Below are positions 16,615-25,931 of a DNA stretch of 64,000 nt, piece by piece. Each line of letters starts with the position of its first letter. The first letter of the stretch is position 1. The notes beneath the pieces were generated by a model. It was not told the DNA's origin. It saw only the letters and a program-made list of their open reading frames with translations, and searched no databases. The DNA lies in assembly GCF_042652785.1 (NCBI RefSeq), contig NZ_JBHSHD010000003.1:408712-472711 (forward strand), written 5' to 3'. This stretch comes from Dokdonella_A ginsengisoli (lineage in GTDB: Bacteria; Pseudomonadota; Gammaproteobacteria; Xanthomonadales; Rhodanobacteraceae). Position numbers and translations under genes: made by a program.

Positions 16615-17832
16615 TCACTGCACCGCACCGGCGATGTTCATGATCGGCAGCACGATCGCCATCATGATCATCGCCACGATGACCGTCATCACGATCGTCG
16701 TCGCCGGCACCAGCGCGGCGAGCAGACGATCCAGCGTGTTCTTCACCTCGACGTCGAACGTGTCGGCGACCTTCAGCAGCATCGTGTCGAGCTCGCCCGA
16801 TTCCTCGCCGACGCTGATCATCTGCAGCGCGAGCTTCGGGAAGCGCTTGGACTGCGTCAGCGCGTAGCCGAGGCCGCCGCCGGTCTTGACCTCTTCCGCC
16901 GCATTGCCGACCGCCTCGGCGAGCACGCTGTTGCCCATCACGTTGCGCGCGACGGTCAGCCCGTTCAGCAGCGGCACGCCGTTCTTCAGCAGCGTGCCGA
17001 GCGTGCGCGCCAGGCGCGCGGTCTCGACCTTGCGGATGACGTCGCCGGCGACGCGCAGCTTCAGCAGGCGCTCGTCGACCTTCAGCCGCGACACCGGATC
17101 GGCCATCTGCCGCCGCAGCCAGCCGGCACCGAAGATGACCGCGCCGAGGATCGCCCACCAGAAGTTCTGCAGGGTCGAGCCGACCGCGAGCACGATCTTG
17201 GTGATCAGCGGCATCTCGATGTTCATGTCCTGGAACATCGGCGCGAACTGCGGCACCACGTAGATCAGCAGCACCATCAGCGACAGCAGCACCATGCCGA
17301 CCAGGAAGGCCGGATAGATCATTGCGTTGATGACGCTGCTCTTGAGCTGCGCGCTGCGCTCGAGGTAGTCGGCCAGGCGCGCGAGCGTGTCGTCGAGCGA
17401 ACCGCCGGCCTCGCCCGCGCGCACCATGTTCACGTACAGGCGCGAGAAGCTGCCGTGCTCGGCCTCGAGCGCGTCCGACAGCGGCGTGCCGCCGCGCACC
17501 TGATCGCGGATGCGCTCGAGCATGCGCTTGGCTTTCTCGCCCTCGGGCAGGTCGAGCAGGATCTGCAGCGCGCGGTCGAGCGGCTGGCCGGCACCGAGCA
17601 GGGTCGCCAGCTGCTGGGTGAACTGCACGACCTGCGCCTCGCTCAGGGTCGCGCGCTTGAACAGGGCGGCGAACAGGCTGGCGGAATCGCCGCCGTCCGC
17701 CTCGCGCACCTCCAGCGGAATGTTGCCGGCGTCCTGCAGCTTGCCGATCGCCTCCTCGTGGGTGCCGACGTCGAGCTGGCCTTCCAGCGTCTCGCCGGAG
17801 GGCGTCACCGCCTTGTAGTAGTACAGGGTCAT
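16615..17832 (-). CDS. gspF: Type II secretion inner-membrane platform protein GspF (XpsF)
   Basis: The polytopic core of the assembly platform. The 405-residue product has the tandem GspF domain layout: cytoplasmic domains at about 70-170 and 275-375 separated by membrane helices near 175-195, 220-245 and 375-400. The family phrases are present: EAQVVQFTQQLATLLGAGQPLDRAL, FSRLYVNMVRAGEAGG in the first repeat, and LALQMISVGEESGELDTML in the second. The start ATG at 17832 lies four bases after the gspE stop. It couples the ATPase GspE to pseudopilus growth. Confidence 0.97.
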   Translation of the reverse strand: MTLYYYKAVTPSGETLEGQLDVGTHEEAIGKLQDAGNIPLEVREADGGDSASLFAALFKRATLSEAQVVQFTQQLATLLGAGQPLDRALQILLDLPEGEKAKRMLERIRDQVRGGTPLSDALEAEHGSFSRLYVNMVRAGEAGGSLDDTLARLADYLERSAQLKSSVINAMIYPAFLVGMVLLSLMVLLIYVVPQFAPMFQDMNIEMPLITKIVLAVGSTLQNFWWAILGAVIFGAGWLRRQMADPVSRLKVDERLLKLRVAGDVIRKVETARLARTLGTLLKNGVPLLNGLTVARNVMGNSVLAEAVGNAAEEVKTGGGLGYALTQSKRFPKLALQMISVGEESGELDTMLLKVADTFDVEVKNTLDRLLAALVPATTIVMTVIVAMIMMAIVLPIMNIAGAVQ

Positions 17833-17836
17833 GCGG

Positions 17837-19582
17837 TCAGTTCTCCGACGAGGTCACGCGCAGCACCTCCTCGATCGTGGTGCTGCCCTGCAGGGACTTG
17901 ACCAGCCCGTCCTCGAACATCGTGCGCATGCCTTCGGCGCGGGCCTGCTGCTCGATGTCGCCCATGCCGGCGTGCTGCATGATCTGGCGGCGGATCGCGT
18001 CGGACATGACGAGGAATTCCATGATCGTCGTACGGCCGAAGTAGCCGGTCGGATTCGCCACGCTGGAGCCGGGCTTGTAGATCTTGATCGGACGTTCGTC
18101 GGTGAACTTCTCCAGTTCGTATTCCTTGATCACCTCGGGCATCGCCTCGACCCGCTGCGCATTGGGCAGGTCGAGCCGCCGCACGAGACGCTGCGCGAGG
18201 ATGCCGTTGACGGTAGAGGTCAGCAGGTAGTCCTCCACGCCCATGTCGAGCATGCGCGTGATGCCGCCGGCGGCGTTGTTGGTGTGCAGGGTGGAGAGCA
18301 CCAAGTGGCCGGTCAGCGCGGACTGGATCGCGATCTTCGCGGTTTCCAGGTCGCGCATTTCGCCGATCATGATGATGTCCGGGTCCTGGCGCACGATCGA
18401 GCGCAGGGCATGCGAGAAATCCAGGCCGATCGCCGCCTTGGCCTGGATCTGGTTGATGCCTTCGATCTGGTACTCGACCGGGTCCTCGACCGTGATGATC
18501 TTGACGTCGTCGGTGTTGAGCTTGGACAGCGCCGTGTAGAGCGTGGTCGTCTTGCCCGAGCCGGTCGGGCCGGTGACCAGCATGATGCCGTGCGGCAGCT
18601 CCAGCACGTTGAGGAACTTCTGCAGGAACTGGTCGGTGAAGCCGAGCGTCTTGAAGTCGAACACGACCGCTTCGCGGTCGAGGATACGCATGACCACCGA
18701 TTCGCCGTGCGCGGTCGGCACCGTCGACACGCGCAGGTCGAGCTCCTTGCCCTGCACGCGGATCATGATGCGGCCGTCCTGCGGCAGGCGGCGCTCGGCG
18801 ATGTTGAGCTTGGCCATGATCTTGATGCGCGAGATGACCGCGGCGGTCGACGCCGCCGGCGGCGACTCGACCTCGTGCAGCACGCCGTCGATGCGGTAGC
18901 GCACCTTGAGGCGGTTCTCGAACGGTTCGACGTGGATGTCCGAGGTGCGCTGCTCGACCGCGCGCTGGATGATCAGGTTGACCAGGCGGATGACCGGCGC
19001 TTCCGAGGCGAGATCGCGCAGGTGCTCGATGTCGTCCTCGCTGCGATTGTTCTCGTCGGTCAGGTTCTCCACGATCGTGCCCATCGCCGAACGGCCGGAG
19101 CCGTAGTAGCGCTCGATGAGGTCGTCGATCTCGCTGCGCAGGCCGATGTTGAGCTTGATCTCGCGGCCGGTCGCCAGCCTGAGCGCCTGCAGCGGGAAGG
19201 CGTCGGCGGGGTCGGCCACCAGCACCGTCACTTCCTCGTCGGTCTCGCCGATCGGGCAGAGGTGGTGATGCTTGAGGAACCGCACCGAGGTCTGCACGTT
19301 CTGCGGCGGCGTCTCGGGGAATTCCTTCGCCGACAGCAGCGGCAGCGACAGCAGTTCGGACACCGCTTCGGCCATCTCGCGCTCGGAGACGAGTCCGAGC
19401 CGCGTCAGCAGCGACACCAGGCTGCCCGAGGCGGGGTCTTCCTCGTGCAGGCGGCGGCCGCGCACGAGGTCGGTTTCCTTCAGGCGGCCGCGCGCGACCA
19501 GGAACTGGCAGATGCGGTCGTCGAGGCTGGCCTCGACGGCGGGCCGCGAAGCGGCGGATTCGAGCGGAGCGACGGCTACCAT
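17837..19582 (-). CDS. gspE: Type II secretion ATPase GspE (XpsE), no zinc-binding tetracysteine motif
   Basis: The cytoplasmic hexameric ATPase that powers pseudopilus assembly. I chose the ATG at 19582, preceded by AGGTGG five bases away, over the in-frame start at 19633; this gives 581 residues. The N1E/N2E region covers about 1-190. The nucleotide-binding core includes Walker A GPTGSGKTT near residue 337, the Asp box, Walker B DIIMIGEMRD near 401, and the His box (STLHTNNAAGG). In the region where most GspE proteins hold a CxxC-CxxC zinc module (about residues 430-490) there is no cysteine at all. I recall that Xanthomonas XpsE is also reported to lack it, so this looks like a lineage trait. 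It is the first gene of the eleven-gene operon. Confidence 0.97.
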   Translation of the reverse strand: MVAVAPLESAASRPAVEASLDDRICQFLVARGRLKETDLVRGRRLHEEDPASGSLVSLLTRLGLVSEREMAEAVSELLSLPLLSAKEFPETPPQNVQTSVRFLKHHHLCPIGETDEEVTVLVADPADAFPLQALRLATGREIKLNIGLRSEIDDLIERYYGSGRSAMGTIVENLTDENNRSEDDIEHLRDLASEAPVIRLVNLIIQRAVEQRTSDIHVEPFENRLKVRYRIDGVLHEVESPPAASTAAVISRIKIMAKLNIAERRLPQDGRIMIRVQGKELDLRVSTVPTAHGESVVMRILDREAVVFDFKTLGFTDQFLQKFLNVLELPHGIMLVTGPTGSGKTTTLYTALSKLNTDDVKIITVEDPVEYQIEGINQIQAKAAIGLDFSHALRSIVRQDPDIIMIGEMRDLETAKIAIQSALTGHLVLSTLHTNNAAGGITRMLDMGVEDYLLTSTVNGILAQRLVRRLDLPNAQRVEAMPEVIKEYELEKFTDERPIKIYKPGSSVANPTGYFGRTTIMEFLVMSDAIRRQIMQHAGMGDIEQQARAEGMRTMFEDGLVKSLQGSTTIEEVLRVTSSEN

Positions 19583-19689
19583 AATGTCCACCTGTGCGAC
19601 CTTCCGTGATCGCGACGGTCGAGGAACGGCCATTCCTGGCCGCGCATTTCAGTGAAAAACGGATTGTTTCACATTGGCACTGTGCGGGA

Positions 19690-20367
19690 TCAAGCGCTGT
19701 TCTGACCCCGGCTTTCCCCTTCCGGTTCCCTCGCCGGCCGCACCAGCCGTTCGATGAACGCCTGGTTCAGTCCGATCCACAGCGCCGCCGGCACCACCGC
19801 CGGCAGGATCAGGTAGCCGAACTGGTAGGCGAACGCGATCGCATTGGGCGCCAGCCCGGCGCGGGCGGCCGCCGCGGCGCCTTCGGCGCCGGAGTCGAAG
19901 GCGATCACTTTCAGGCTCTCGGCGACCACGCCGCAGGCCTGCGCGAGCCAGATCGCGAGGAACGCGAACAGCATCTGCACCAGCCGCCGCCGCATGTTCA
20001 GCGGCGTCGCCATCGCCAGGCCGCTGAACAGCGGCAGGGAATATCCGTAGACCATCGGATTGATCGTCGGCTCGAGCACGCCGACGCCGCCGGGCCCGCC
20101 CGGCCCGGCCGGGATGGTGACCACCACCGTGGTCGTGAGCTGCACCAGGTAGCCGGCGTGCGCGACGACCTTGCCGCCGGCGTCGAGGATTTCACCGCCC
20201 TGCACGACCGCCGTGAAGAGTTCGTTCCACATGCCGAGCAGCATCATCCGCGCCAGCGCCACCGCCGGCTGCACCCACAGCGGCGCCAGCCAGAACCACA
20301 CCACGAAGCACAGCGGCAGCCAGAGCAGCGCCTTCAGCGCGAATTCGCGGATCGGCGACAGACGCAT
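19690..20367 (-). CDS. Integral membrane protein, possibly exosortase-H-associated type
   Basis: A 225-residue membrane protein with an N-terminal helix (ALLWLPLCFVVWFWLAPLWV). A periplasmic-like segment rich in Gly/Pro (VTIPAGPGGPGGVGV) and two or three further hydrophobic segments follow (about 135-160 and 185-210). The start ATG at 20367 shares one base with the purL TGA, so it is coupled to purL. The N-terminal helix and the length resemble, from memory, the proteins annotated as exosortase H-associated membrane proteins. I cannot confirm this without alignment, and no exosortase gene or IPTL-CTERM protein is seen in this window. The function is unknown. Confidence 0.65.
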   Translation of the reverse strand: MRLSPIREFALKALLWLPLCFVVWFWLAPLWVQPAVALARMMLLGMWNELFTAVVQGGEILDAGGKVVAHAGYLVQLTTTVVVTIPAGPGGPGGVGVLEPTINPMVYGYSLPLFSGLAMATPLNMRRRLVQMLFAFLAIWLAQACGVVAESLKVIAFDSGAEGAAAAARAGLAPNAIAFAYQFGYLILPAVVPAALWIGLNQAFIERLVRPAREPEGESRGQNSA

Positions 20368-23300
20368 CAGCCGACCCAGACGCGCGCGTTGCGGAACATG
20401 CGCATCCACGGCGAATCCTCGCTCCATTCGCGCGGTCGCCAGCTCAGCTGCGCGCTGCGGAACACCCGCTCCGGATGCGGCATCAGGATCGTCACGCGCC
20501 CGTCCGCCGCGGTGAAGCCGGCGTTTCCGTCGGCCGAGCCGTTGGAGTTCAGCGGGAACCGCGCGGTGGCGTGCCCGTGGTTGTCGACGAAGCGCACGCT
20601 GGCAATCGCACGCGCGGCGTCCGCCACGGCGGCGAATTCGGTGCGGCCCTCGCCGTGCGCGACGGCGACCGGAATGCGCGATCCGGCCATGCCGGCGAAG
20701 AAGATCGACGGCGAATCCAGCACTTCGAGCGTGACCAGACGCGCCTCGTACTGTTCGCTGGCGTTGCGCACGAAGCGCGGCCAGTGTTCCGCACCGGGGA
20801 TGATCGATTTCAGGCTGGCCAGCATCTGGCAGCCGTTGCAGACGCCGAGCGCGAATTTCGACGCATCGGCGAAGAACGCGGCGAATTCCTCGCGCAGGCG
20901 CTCGTTGTACAGGATCGACGCGGCCCAGCCGCGGCCGGCACCGAGCACGTCGCCGTAGCTGAAGCCGCCGCAGGCGGCCAGCCCGGCGAATTCCGACAGC
21001 CGGCGCCGGCCGGTCTGCAGATCGGTCATGTGCACGTCCACCGCGTCGAAGCCGGCGCGCGTGAACGCGGCCGCCATCTCGACCTGCCCGTTGACGCCCT
21101 GGTCGCGCAGCACGGCCACGCGCGGACGCGCGCCCGTGGCGATGAACGGCGCGGCCACGTCCTCGGCCGGATCGAAGCCGAGCCTGGGCGTGATGCCCGG
21201 ATCGCAGTCGTCGCAGCGCCAGTCGTTCTCGCCGTCGGCGCTCGCCGGATTGTCGCGCCGGCGCTGCATCGCGTGGCTGGTTTCCGACCATGCGCGCATC
21301 AGCTCGGCCCACTTCCACTTGGCCACCGGCTCGCCGCCGACGGCGAGCTTCACGCGCATGCGCGGATTCGGTGCACCGACGCGGTGGGCCAGCTCGCGCA
21401 CGCCGTGCGCGTCCAGCAGCGCGAGGAATGCCTCGCGGTCGACCGTGCGGATCTGCACGACCGCGCCGAGCTCCTCGTTGAACAGCGCCGCCAGCGAATG
21501 CTCGGCCCAGCCGTCGAGCTTGAGATCCAGGCCGCAGTGCCCGGCGAAGGCCATTTCGAGCAGGGCGACGAGGACGCCGCCGTCGCTGCGATCGTGGTAG
21601 GCGAGCAGCAGGCCCTGCGCGTTGGCCGCCTGGACCGCGGCGAAGAAACCGGCGAACCGGCGCGGATCGTCCAGATCCGGCGGGGCGCCGCCGTCGCGGC
21701 CGAATACCTGCAGCAGTGCCGAGCCGCCGAGGCGGTTGGCGCCGGCGCCGACGTCGAGCAGCCACAGCTCGCTGTCGCCCTGGTCCAGCGCCAGCTGCGG
21801 CGTCAGCGCCTGGCGCACGTCGAACGCGCGCGCGAACGCCGAGACGATCAGCGACACCGGGGATACCGTCTGCTGGTCGATCGTTTCCAAGCCGGCGCCG
21901 CCCGCGCTCGACCAGCGCGTCTGCATCGACAGCGAATCCTTGCCGACCGGAATCGACACGCCCAGCGCGGGGCACAGCTCCATGCCGACGGCCTGCACCG
22001 CGTCGTACAGCGCCGCGTCCTCGCCAGGGACGCCGACCGCGGCCATCCAGTTCGCCGACAGGCGTACCTGGTCGAGCGCCACCGGCGCAGCGGCCAGATT
22101 CGTCAGCGCCTCGCCGACCGCCATGCGCGCGCTCGCGGCGGCATCGAGCAGCGCCAGCGGCGTGCGTTCGCCCATCGCCATCGCCTCGCCGGCGTAGCCG
22201 TCGAAGTCGCCGAGCGTGACCGCGCAGTCGGCCACCGGCACCTGCCAGGGTCCGACCATCGGATCGCGCGAGCACAGGCCGCCGACCGTGCGGTCGCCGA
22301 TCGTGACCAGGAACGACTTGCTACCCACCGCCGGCAGGCGCAGCACGCGCCCGATCGCCTCGTCGAGCTCGATGCCTTCGATGTCCGGCACCAGGTCGAC
22401 GCGCACGTCGCGGCGGCGTGCGTCGCGCTGCATGCGCGGCGCCTTGCCGAACAGCACGTCGAGCGGCAGGTCGATCGGTTCGCCGCCGAGCAGTTCGTCA
22501 CTGACCAGAAGACGGCGCTCGGCGGTCGCCGTGCCGACCACCGCGAACGGGCAGCGCTCGCGCGCGCAGATCGCCTCGAAGCCGGCCAGGTCGTGCGCGT
22601 GCACGCCGAGCACGTAGCGCTCCTGCGATTCGTTGCACCAGATCTGCATCGGCGACAGCTGCGCGTCGTCGCTGGGAATCTTGCGCAGTTCGATGCGGCC
22701 GCCGACGCCGGAGTCGTTGAGCAGCTCGGGGATCGCGTTCGACAGGCCGCCGGCGCCGACGTCGTGGATGGAGACGATCGGGTTGTCGTCGCCTCGCGCC
22801 CAGCATGCGTCGATGACTTCCTGGCAGCGTCGCTGCATTTCCGGGTTGTCGCGCTGCACGGAGGCGAAATCGAGCTGTTCGCTGCTGGCGCCGCCGGCCA
22901 TCGACGAGGCGGCACCGCCGCCGAGGCCGATCAGCATGGCCGGACCGCCGAGCACGACGACCGCATCGCCATCCTGCAGGCGGCGCTTTTCGACGTGCTG
23001 CGGACGCAGGTTGGCCAGGCCGCCGGCGATCATGATCGGCTTGTCGTAGCCGCTGCGCACCTGCGGCGTCGCGCCGGGCTGCTCGAAGGTGCGGAAATAG
23101 CCGCCCAGGCAGGGGCGGCCGAATTCGTTGTTGAACGCGGCGCCACCGAGCGGGCCGTCGCGCATGATCTCGAACGCGCTGGCGAAGCGCGGCGGCAGCG
23201 GACGTTCCTTCTCCCACGGCCGCGGCAGGTCCGGAATGCGCAGGTGCGAAACCGTGAAGCCGACCAGTCCGGCCTTCGGCTTGCCGCCGCGGCCGGTCGC

Positions 23301-24239
23301 GCCTTCGTCGCGGATTTCCCCGCCCGAGCCGGTCGACGCGCCCGGATACGGCGAGATCGCCGTCGGATGGTTGTGCGTCTCGACCTTGATCGCGTACGGC
23401 GCGCTCTCGGCGTGGCGGCGGAACACGCCGTCGCCCGCGTCGGCGAAGAAGCGCTGCACCGGATTGCCTTCGATCACCGCGGCGTTGTCGTGATACGCCG
23501 ACAGCGTGTACGCCGGCGAGGACTGGTGCGTGTGCTTGATCATCGCGAACAGCGAGCGCGCCTGCGCCTGGCCGTCGACGCTGAACGAGGCGTTGAAGAC
23601 CTTGTGCCGGCAGTGCTCGGAATTGGCCTGCGCGAACATCATCAGCTCGGCGTCGCTCGGATCGCGGCCGAGTTCCGCGTAGCGTTCGGCGAGGTAGGCG
23701 ATCTCGTCGTCGGCCAGCGCCAGACCGAGCCGCGTGTTCGCCTCGGCCAGCGCCGCCGCCGCGGCGGCGTGCAGTTCCACGCGCAGCAGCGGCCCCGGCG
23801 CACCGGCATCGAACAGGTGCGCGGCGTCATCCAGCGAGGAAACCACCGACTGCGTCATCGGGTCGTGCAGGATGCGCACGACCGCGTCGCGCGCCTCACC
23901 GGCGGCGGGCAGCCCGACGAGGTCGAAGGCCAGGCCGCGCTCGATGCGCCGGACGGCGAAACCGCACTCCTGCAGGATGTCGGTCGCCTTGCTCGACCAC
24001 GGCGAGCGCGTGCCGAGCCGCGGCACGACCCACACGGTGGCGGCGCGGGCGGGGCCGGCCTGCGCCTCGACCACCTCGCACAGGCGCGGCAGGTCGAGCG
24101 CCGCGTCGGCGGCCGGGTCGACGAAATAGACGTGATGCGCCGCCAGCACCTTGCAATCGGGCGCGGTGCGCGCGAGTTCGATGTTGAGGCGGTCGATGCG
24201 GAACGGAGACAGCGCAGGCAGGCCGTCGAGGGCGATCAT
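20367..24239 (-). CDS. purL: Phosphoribosylformylglycinamidine synthase
   Basis: Catalyses step four of purine synthesis, making FGAM from FGAR, glutamine and ATP. The 1290-residue length is typical of the large single-chain enzyme of gammaproteobacteria. The N-terminal PurS-like domain (about 1-150), linker (SDAELMMFAQANSEHCRHK near 205), two AIR-synthase-like domains (KVETHNHPTAISP near 305; GKDSLSMQTRW near 790) and the C-terminal glutamine amidotransferase domain are all present. The latter has nucleophile Cys in VCNGCQML near 1132 and His in VAHGEG. Downstream it overlaps the 225-residue membrane protein. No purine riboswitch or PurR operator was recognised. Confidence 0.98.
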   Translation of the reverse strand: MIALDGLPALSPFRIDRLNIELARTAPDCKVLAAHHVYFVDPAADAALDLPRLCEVVEAQAGPARAATVWVVPRLGTRSPWSSKATDILQECGFAVRRIERGLAFDLVGLPAAGEARDAVVRILHDPMTQSVVSSLDDAAHLFDAGAPGPLLRVELHAAAAAALAEANTRLGLALADDEIAYLAERYAELGRDPSDAELMMFAQANSEHCRHKVFNASFSVDGQAQARSLFAMIKHTHQSSPAYTLSAYHDNAAVIEGNPVQRFFADAGDGVFRRHAESAPYAIKVETHNHPTAISPYPGASTGSGGEIRDEGATGRGGKPKAGLVGFTVSHLRIPDLPRPWEKERPLPPRFASAFEIMRDGPLGGAAFNNEFGRPCLGGYFRTFEQPGATPQVRSGYDKPIMIAGGLANLRPQHVEKRRLQDGDAVVVLGGPAMLIGLGGGAASSMAGGASSEQLDFASVQRDNPEMQRRCQEVIDACWARGDDNPIVSIHDVGAGGLSNAIPELLNDSGVGGRIELRKIPSDDAQLSPMQIWCNESQERYVLGVHAHDLAGFEAICARERCPFAVVGTATAERRLLVSDELLGGEPIDLPLDVLFGKAPRMQRDARRRDVRVDLVPDIEGIELDEAIGRVLRLPAVGSKSFLVTIGDRTVGGLCSRDPMVGPWQVPVADCAVTLGDFDGYAGEAMAMGERTPLALLDAAASARMAVGEALTNLAAAPVALDQVRLSANWMAAVGVPGEDAALYDAVQAVGMELCPALGVSIPVGKDSLSMQTRWSSAGGAGLETIDQQTVSPVSLIVSAFARAFDVRQALTPQLALDQGDSELWLLDVGAGANRLGGSALLQVFGRDGGAPPDLDDPRRFAGFFAAVQAANAQGLLLAYHDRSDGGVLVALLEMAFAGHCGLDLKLDGWAEHSLAALFNEELGAVVQIRTVDREAFLALLDAHGVRELAHRVGAPNPRMRVKLAVGGEPVAKWKWAELMRAWSETSHAMQRRRDNPASADGENDWRCDDCDPGITPRLGFDPAEDVAAPFIATGARPRVAVLRDQGVNGQVEMAAAFTRAGFDAVDVHMTDLQTGRRRLSEFAGLAACGGFSYGDVLGAGRGWAASILYNERLREEFAAFFADASKFALGVCNGCQMLASLKSIIPGAEHWPRFVRNASEQYEARLVTLEVLDSPSIFFAGMAGSRIPVAVAHGEGRTEFAAVADAARAIASVRFVDNHGHATARFPLNSNGSADGNAGFTAADGRVTILMPHPERVFRSAQLSWRPREWSEDSPWMRMFRNARVWVG

Positions 24240-24414
24240 GGCGCTCGGGCGATCAGGAACAGCTCGCTATGATACCGGATGCCCGCCTGCAACGCGGAAG
24301 ACGAGTGCCTGCCGGAACCTGCGGCCAGGCACAGCCGCGGCCGGATCCGCACGCAGCCGTCGGCCGCGGAGCCATGTGCTCCGCGACCGCGGCAGTCACG
24401 GACGATCGCGCAGG
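24240..24414 (-). other. Region upstream of purL with a small hairpin
   Basis: On the minus strand a -10-like TATCAT (24269-24274) lies 30 bases before the purL ATG, without a good -35. An 8-bp hairpin (24365-24372 with 24378-24385, loop catgt) lies 30 bases past the stop of the first dsbC gene and could end that operon. There is no T-run. Confidence 0.4.
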
Positions 24415-25173
24415 TCAGTTCCCGGCCAGATGCACCGCGCCGAGCGACTGCAGCTTGGCGACCATCTGGTCCGGCGGCAGGTAGCCGCCGATCTTGGTGC
24501 CGTCCGCGGCGAGGATCGTCGGCGTGCCGTCGACGCCGACCTGGGTGCCGAGCTTGAACTGGTCGGCAATCGGGTTGTCGCACTTCGCCGGCGGCAGCGC
24601 CTTGCCGGCCTTGGCGTCGGTGAAGGCCGCATTGCGGTCCTTCGCGCACCACACCGAGACCGCCTTGTCGTACGAGGGCGTGTTGAGGCCGGTGCGCGGG
24701 AAGAACAGGTAGTCCACCTCGATGCCGCGCTTGTTGTACTCGGCGATCTGCGTGTGCATCTTGCGGCAGTAGCCGCAGTCGATGTCGGTGAACACCGTCA
24801 CCTTGTACTTCGGCTTGCCGCCGGCGGCGGGAAACACGATGCGCTGGTCGGCGGGCACCGCGTCGAGCTTGACCTTGCTCTGCTGGGCGATGCGCGCAGC
24901 GGTCAGGTCGCGTTTTTCCTGCGCGTCGTAGAGCGAGCCCTGCATGAGGTACTGGCCGTCGTCGCTGATGTAGAGCATCTGGCTGCCGATGATGACCTGG
25001 CGATAGCCCGGAATCGGCGCTTCCTCGATCTTGTCGATCTTCGCCTGCGGCACCAGCGCCTGCAGCGCCTTGCGTGCGGCGGCATCGGCCGGGGAATCGG
25101 CGGCCTGGGCCAGCGGCGCCACCGCGCAGGCGGCGAGGAGAGAGGTACGGAGGACGGAACGGCGGAGGTTCAT
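24415..25173 (-). CDS. dsbC: Thiol:disulfide interchange protein DsbC (CGYC active site)
   Basis: A periplasmic disulfide isomerase that reshuffles wrong disulfides and is kept reduced by DsbD. The 252-residue product starts at the ATG at 25173; the longer open frame upstream runs through the sister gene and is not used. It has a signal peptide (residues 1 to about 25, AVAPLAQA), an N-terminal dimerisation domain (about 35-95, PIPGYRQVIIGSQMLYISDDGQYL) and a thioredoxin-fold domain with FTDIDCGYCRKMH at about 127-140. A second Cys pair (VWCAKD and PAKCDNP) and the cis-Pro segment GVDGTPTI are also seen. It lies 17 bases after the related gene at 25191. Confidence 0.95.
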   Translation of the reverse strand: MNLRRSVLRTSLLAACAVAPLAQAADSPADAAARKALQALVPQAKIDKIEEAPIPGYRQVIIGSQMLYISDDGQYLMQGSLYDAQEKRDLTAARIAQQSKVKLDAVPADQRIVFPAAGGKPKYKVTVFTDIDCGYCRKMHTQIAEYNKRGIEVDYLFFPRTGLNTPSYDKAVSVWCAKDRNAAFTDAKAGKALPPAKCDNPIADQFKLGTQVGVDGTPTILAADGTKIGGYLPPDQMVAKLQSLGAVHLAGN

Positions 25174-25190
25174 TTCGAAAAGTCCCAGGG

Positions 25191-25931
25191 TCAGTTCTTC
25201 GCCACGGCGACCTGCGCCAGGCGATCGAGTTCGGCGGCGAGCTGGTCGGGCGACTGCGCGAGCTGCGTCGGGATCTGCGTGCCGTCCGGGCCGAGGATCG
25301 TCGGCGTACCGCCGATGCCCAGCGAGGTGGCCAGCCGCGACAGCTCCGGGACCGGGTTCGGGCAGGTTCCCTTGCCCGGATCCTGCCCGCTCATCGCGGC
25401 GGTGAAGGCGGTCGAGCGATCCTTCGCGCACCACACGGCCTCGGCCTTCTTGTCGGCGCCGGGATGGATCGTCAACGGGTAGAACAGGTATTCCACCGCG
25501 ATGCCCTTGGCGTTGTAGCCGGCGATCTGCTGGTGGAAACGACGGCAGAACGGACAGTCGATGTCCGTGAAGACGGTGATGGTGTGCTTGGTCTGCATCG
25601 GCGGCTGCGGCGCGAACACGATGCGCTTTTCCGGCCCGACCTTGTCGAGGGCGATCTTGCGCGCCTTGGCGCGCGACTTCGCGGTGAGGTCGCGCTTGTT
25701 GGCGACGTCGTAGGCGTTGCCGTCGACGATGTAGCGCCCGTCCTTGCTGATGTAGAGGAACTGGCCGCCGGCCATCGCCTCGTAGAAGCCGGGAATCGTC
25801 GACTCCTGCGCCACGTCCACTTTGATGTTGGGCGCCAGCGCCGCCATCGCCTTCTGGGCCGTCTCCTCGGGAGTGGCCGCCGTGGCCGTGACGGCAGCCA
25901 GCAGGCCGGCAATGAACAGGGGAAGACGCAT
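25191..25931 (-). CDS. Second DsbC-family disulfide isomerase (CPFC active site)
   Basis: A paralog of the adjacent dsbC, 246 residues, with start ATG at 25931 and signal peptide MRLPLFIAGLLAAVTATA. Domains match: dimerisation region with IPGFYEAMAGGQFLYIS, then a thioredoxin fold with FTDIDCPFCRRFH near 121-133, the second Cys pair (VWCAKD, GTCPNP), and cis-Pro GIGGTPTI. The active site CPFC differs from CGYC in the sister and from the common CGYC of DsbC. The dipeptide between the cysteines sets redox potential in this family, so the two may differ in reducing power or substrate. The pair is likely cotranscribed from upstream of 25931. Confidence 0.92.
   Translation of the reverse strand: MRLPLFIAGLLAAVTATAATPEETAQKAMAALAPNIKVDVAQESTIPGFYEAMAGGQFLYISKDGRYIVDGNAYDVANKRDLTAKSRAKARKIALDKVGPEKRIVFAPQPPMQTKHTITVFTDIDCPFCRRFHQQIAGYNAKGIAVEYLFYPLTIHPGADKKAEAVWCAKDRSTAFTAAMSGQDPGKGTCPNPVPELSRLATSLGIGGTPTILGPDGTQIPTQLAQSPDQLAAELDRLAQVAVAKN

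Noticed and set aside
19583..19689. GTGAAA/TTTCAC inverted repeat before gspE
   Set aside because: A six-base stem with a nine-base loop is too weak to call an operator or terminator.
20475..24272. A 1265-codon open frame opposite purL
   Set aside because: Same cause: purL on the other strand is a secure full-length enzyme, and the frame has the Arg/Ala/Val bias of a GC shadow.
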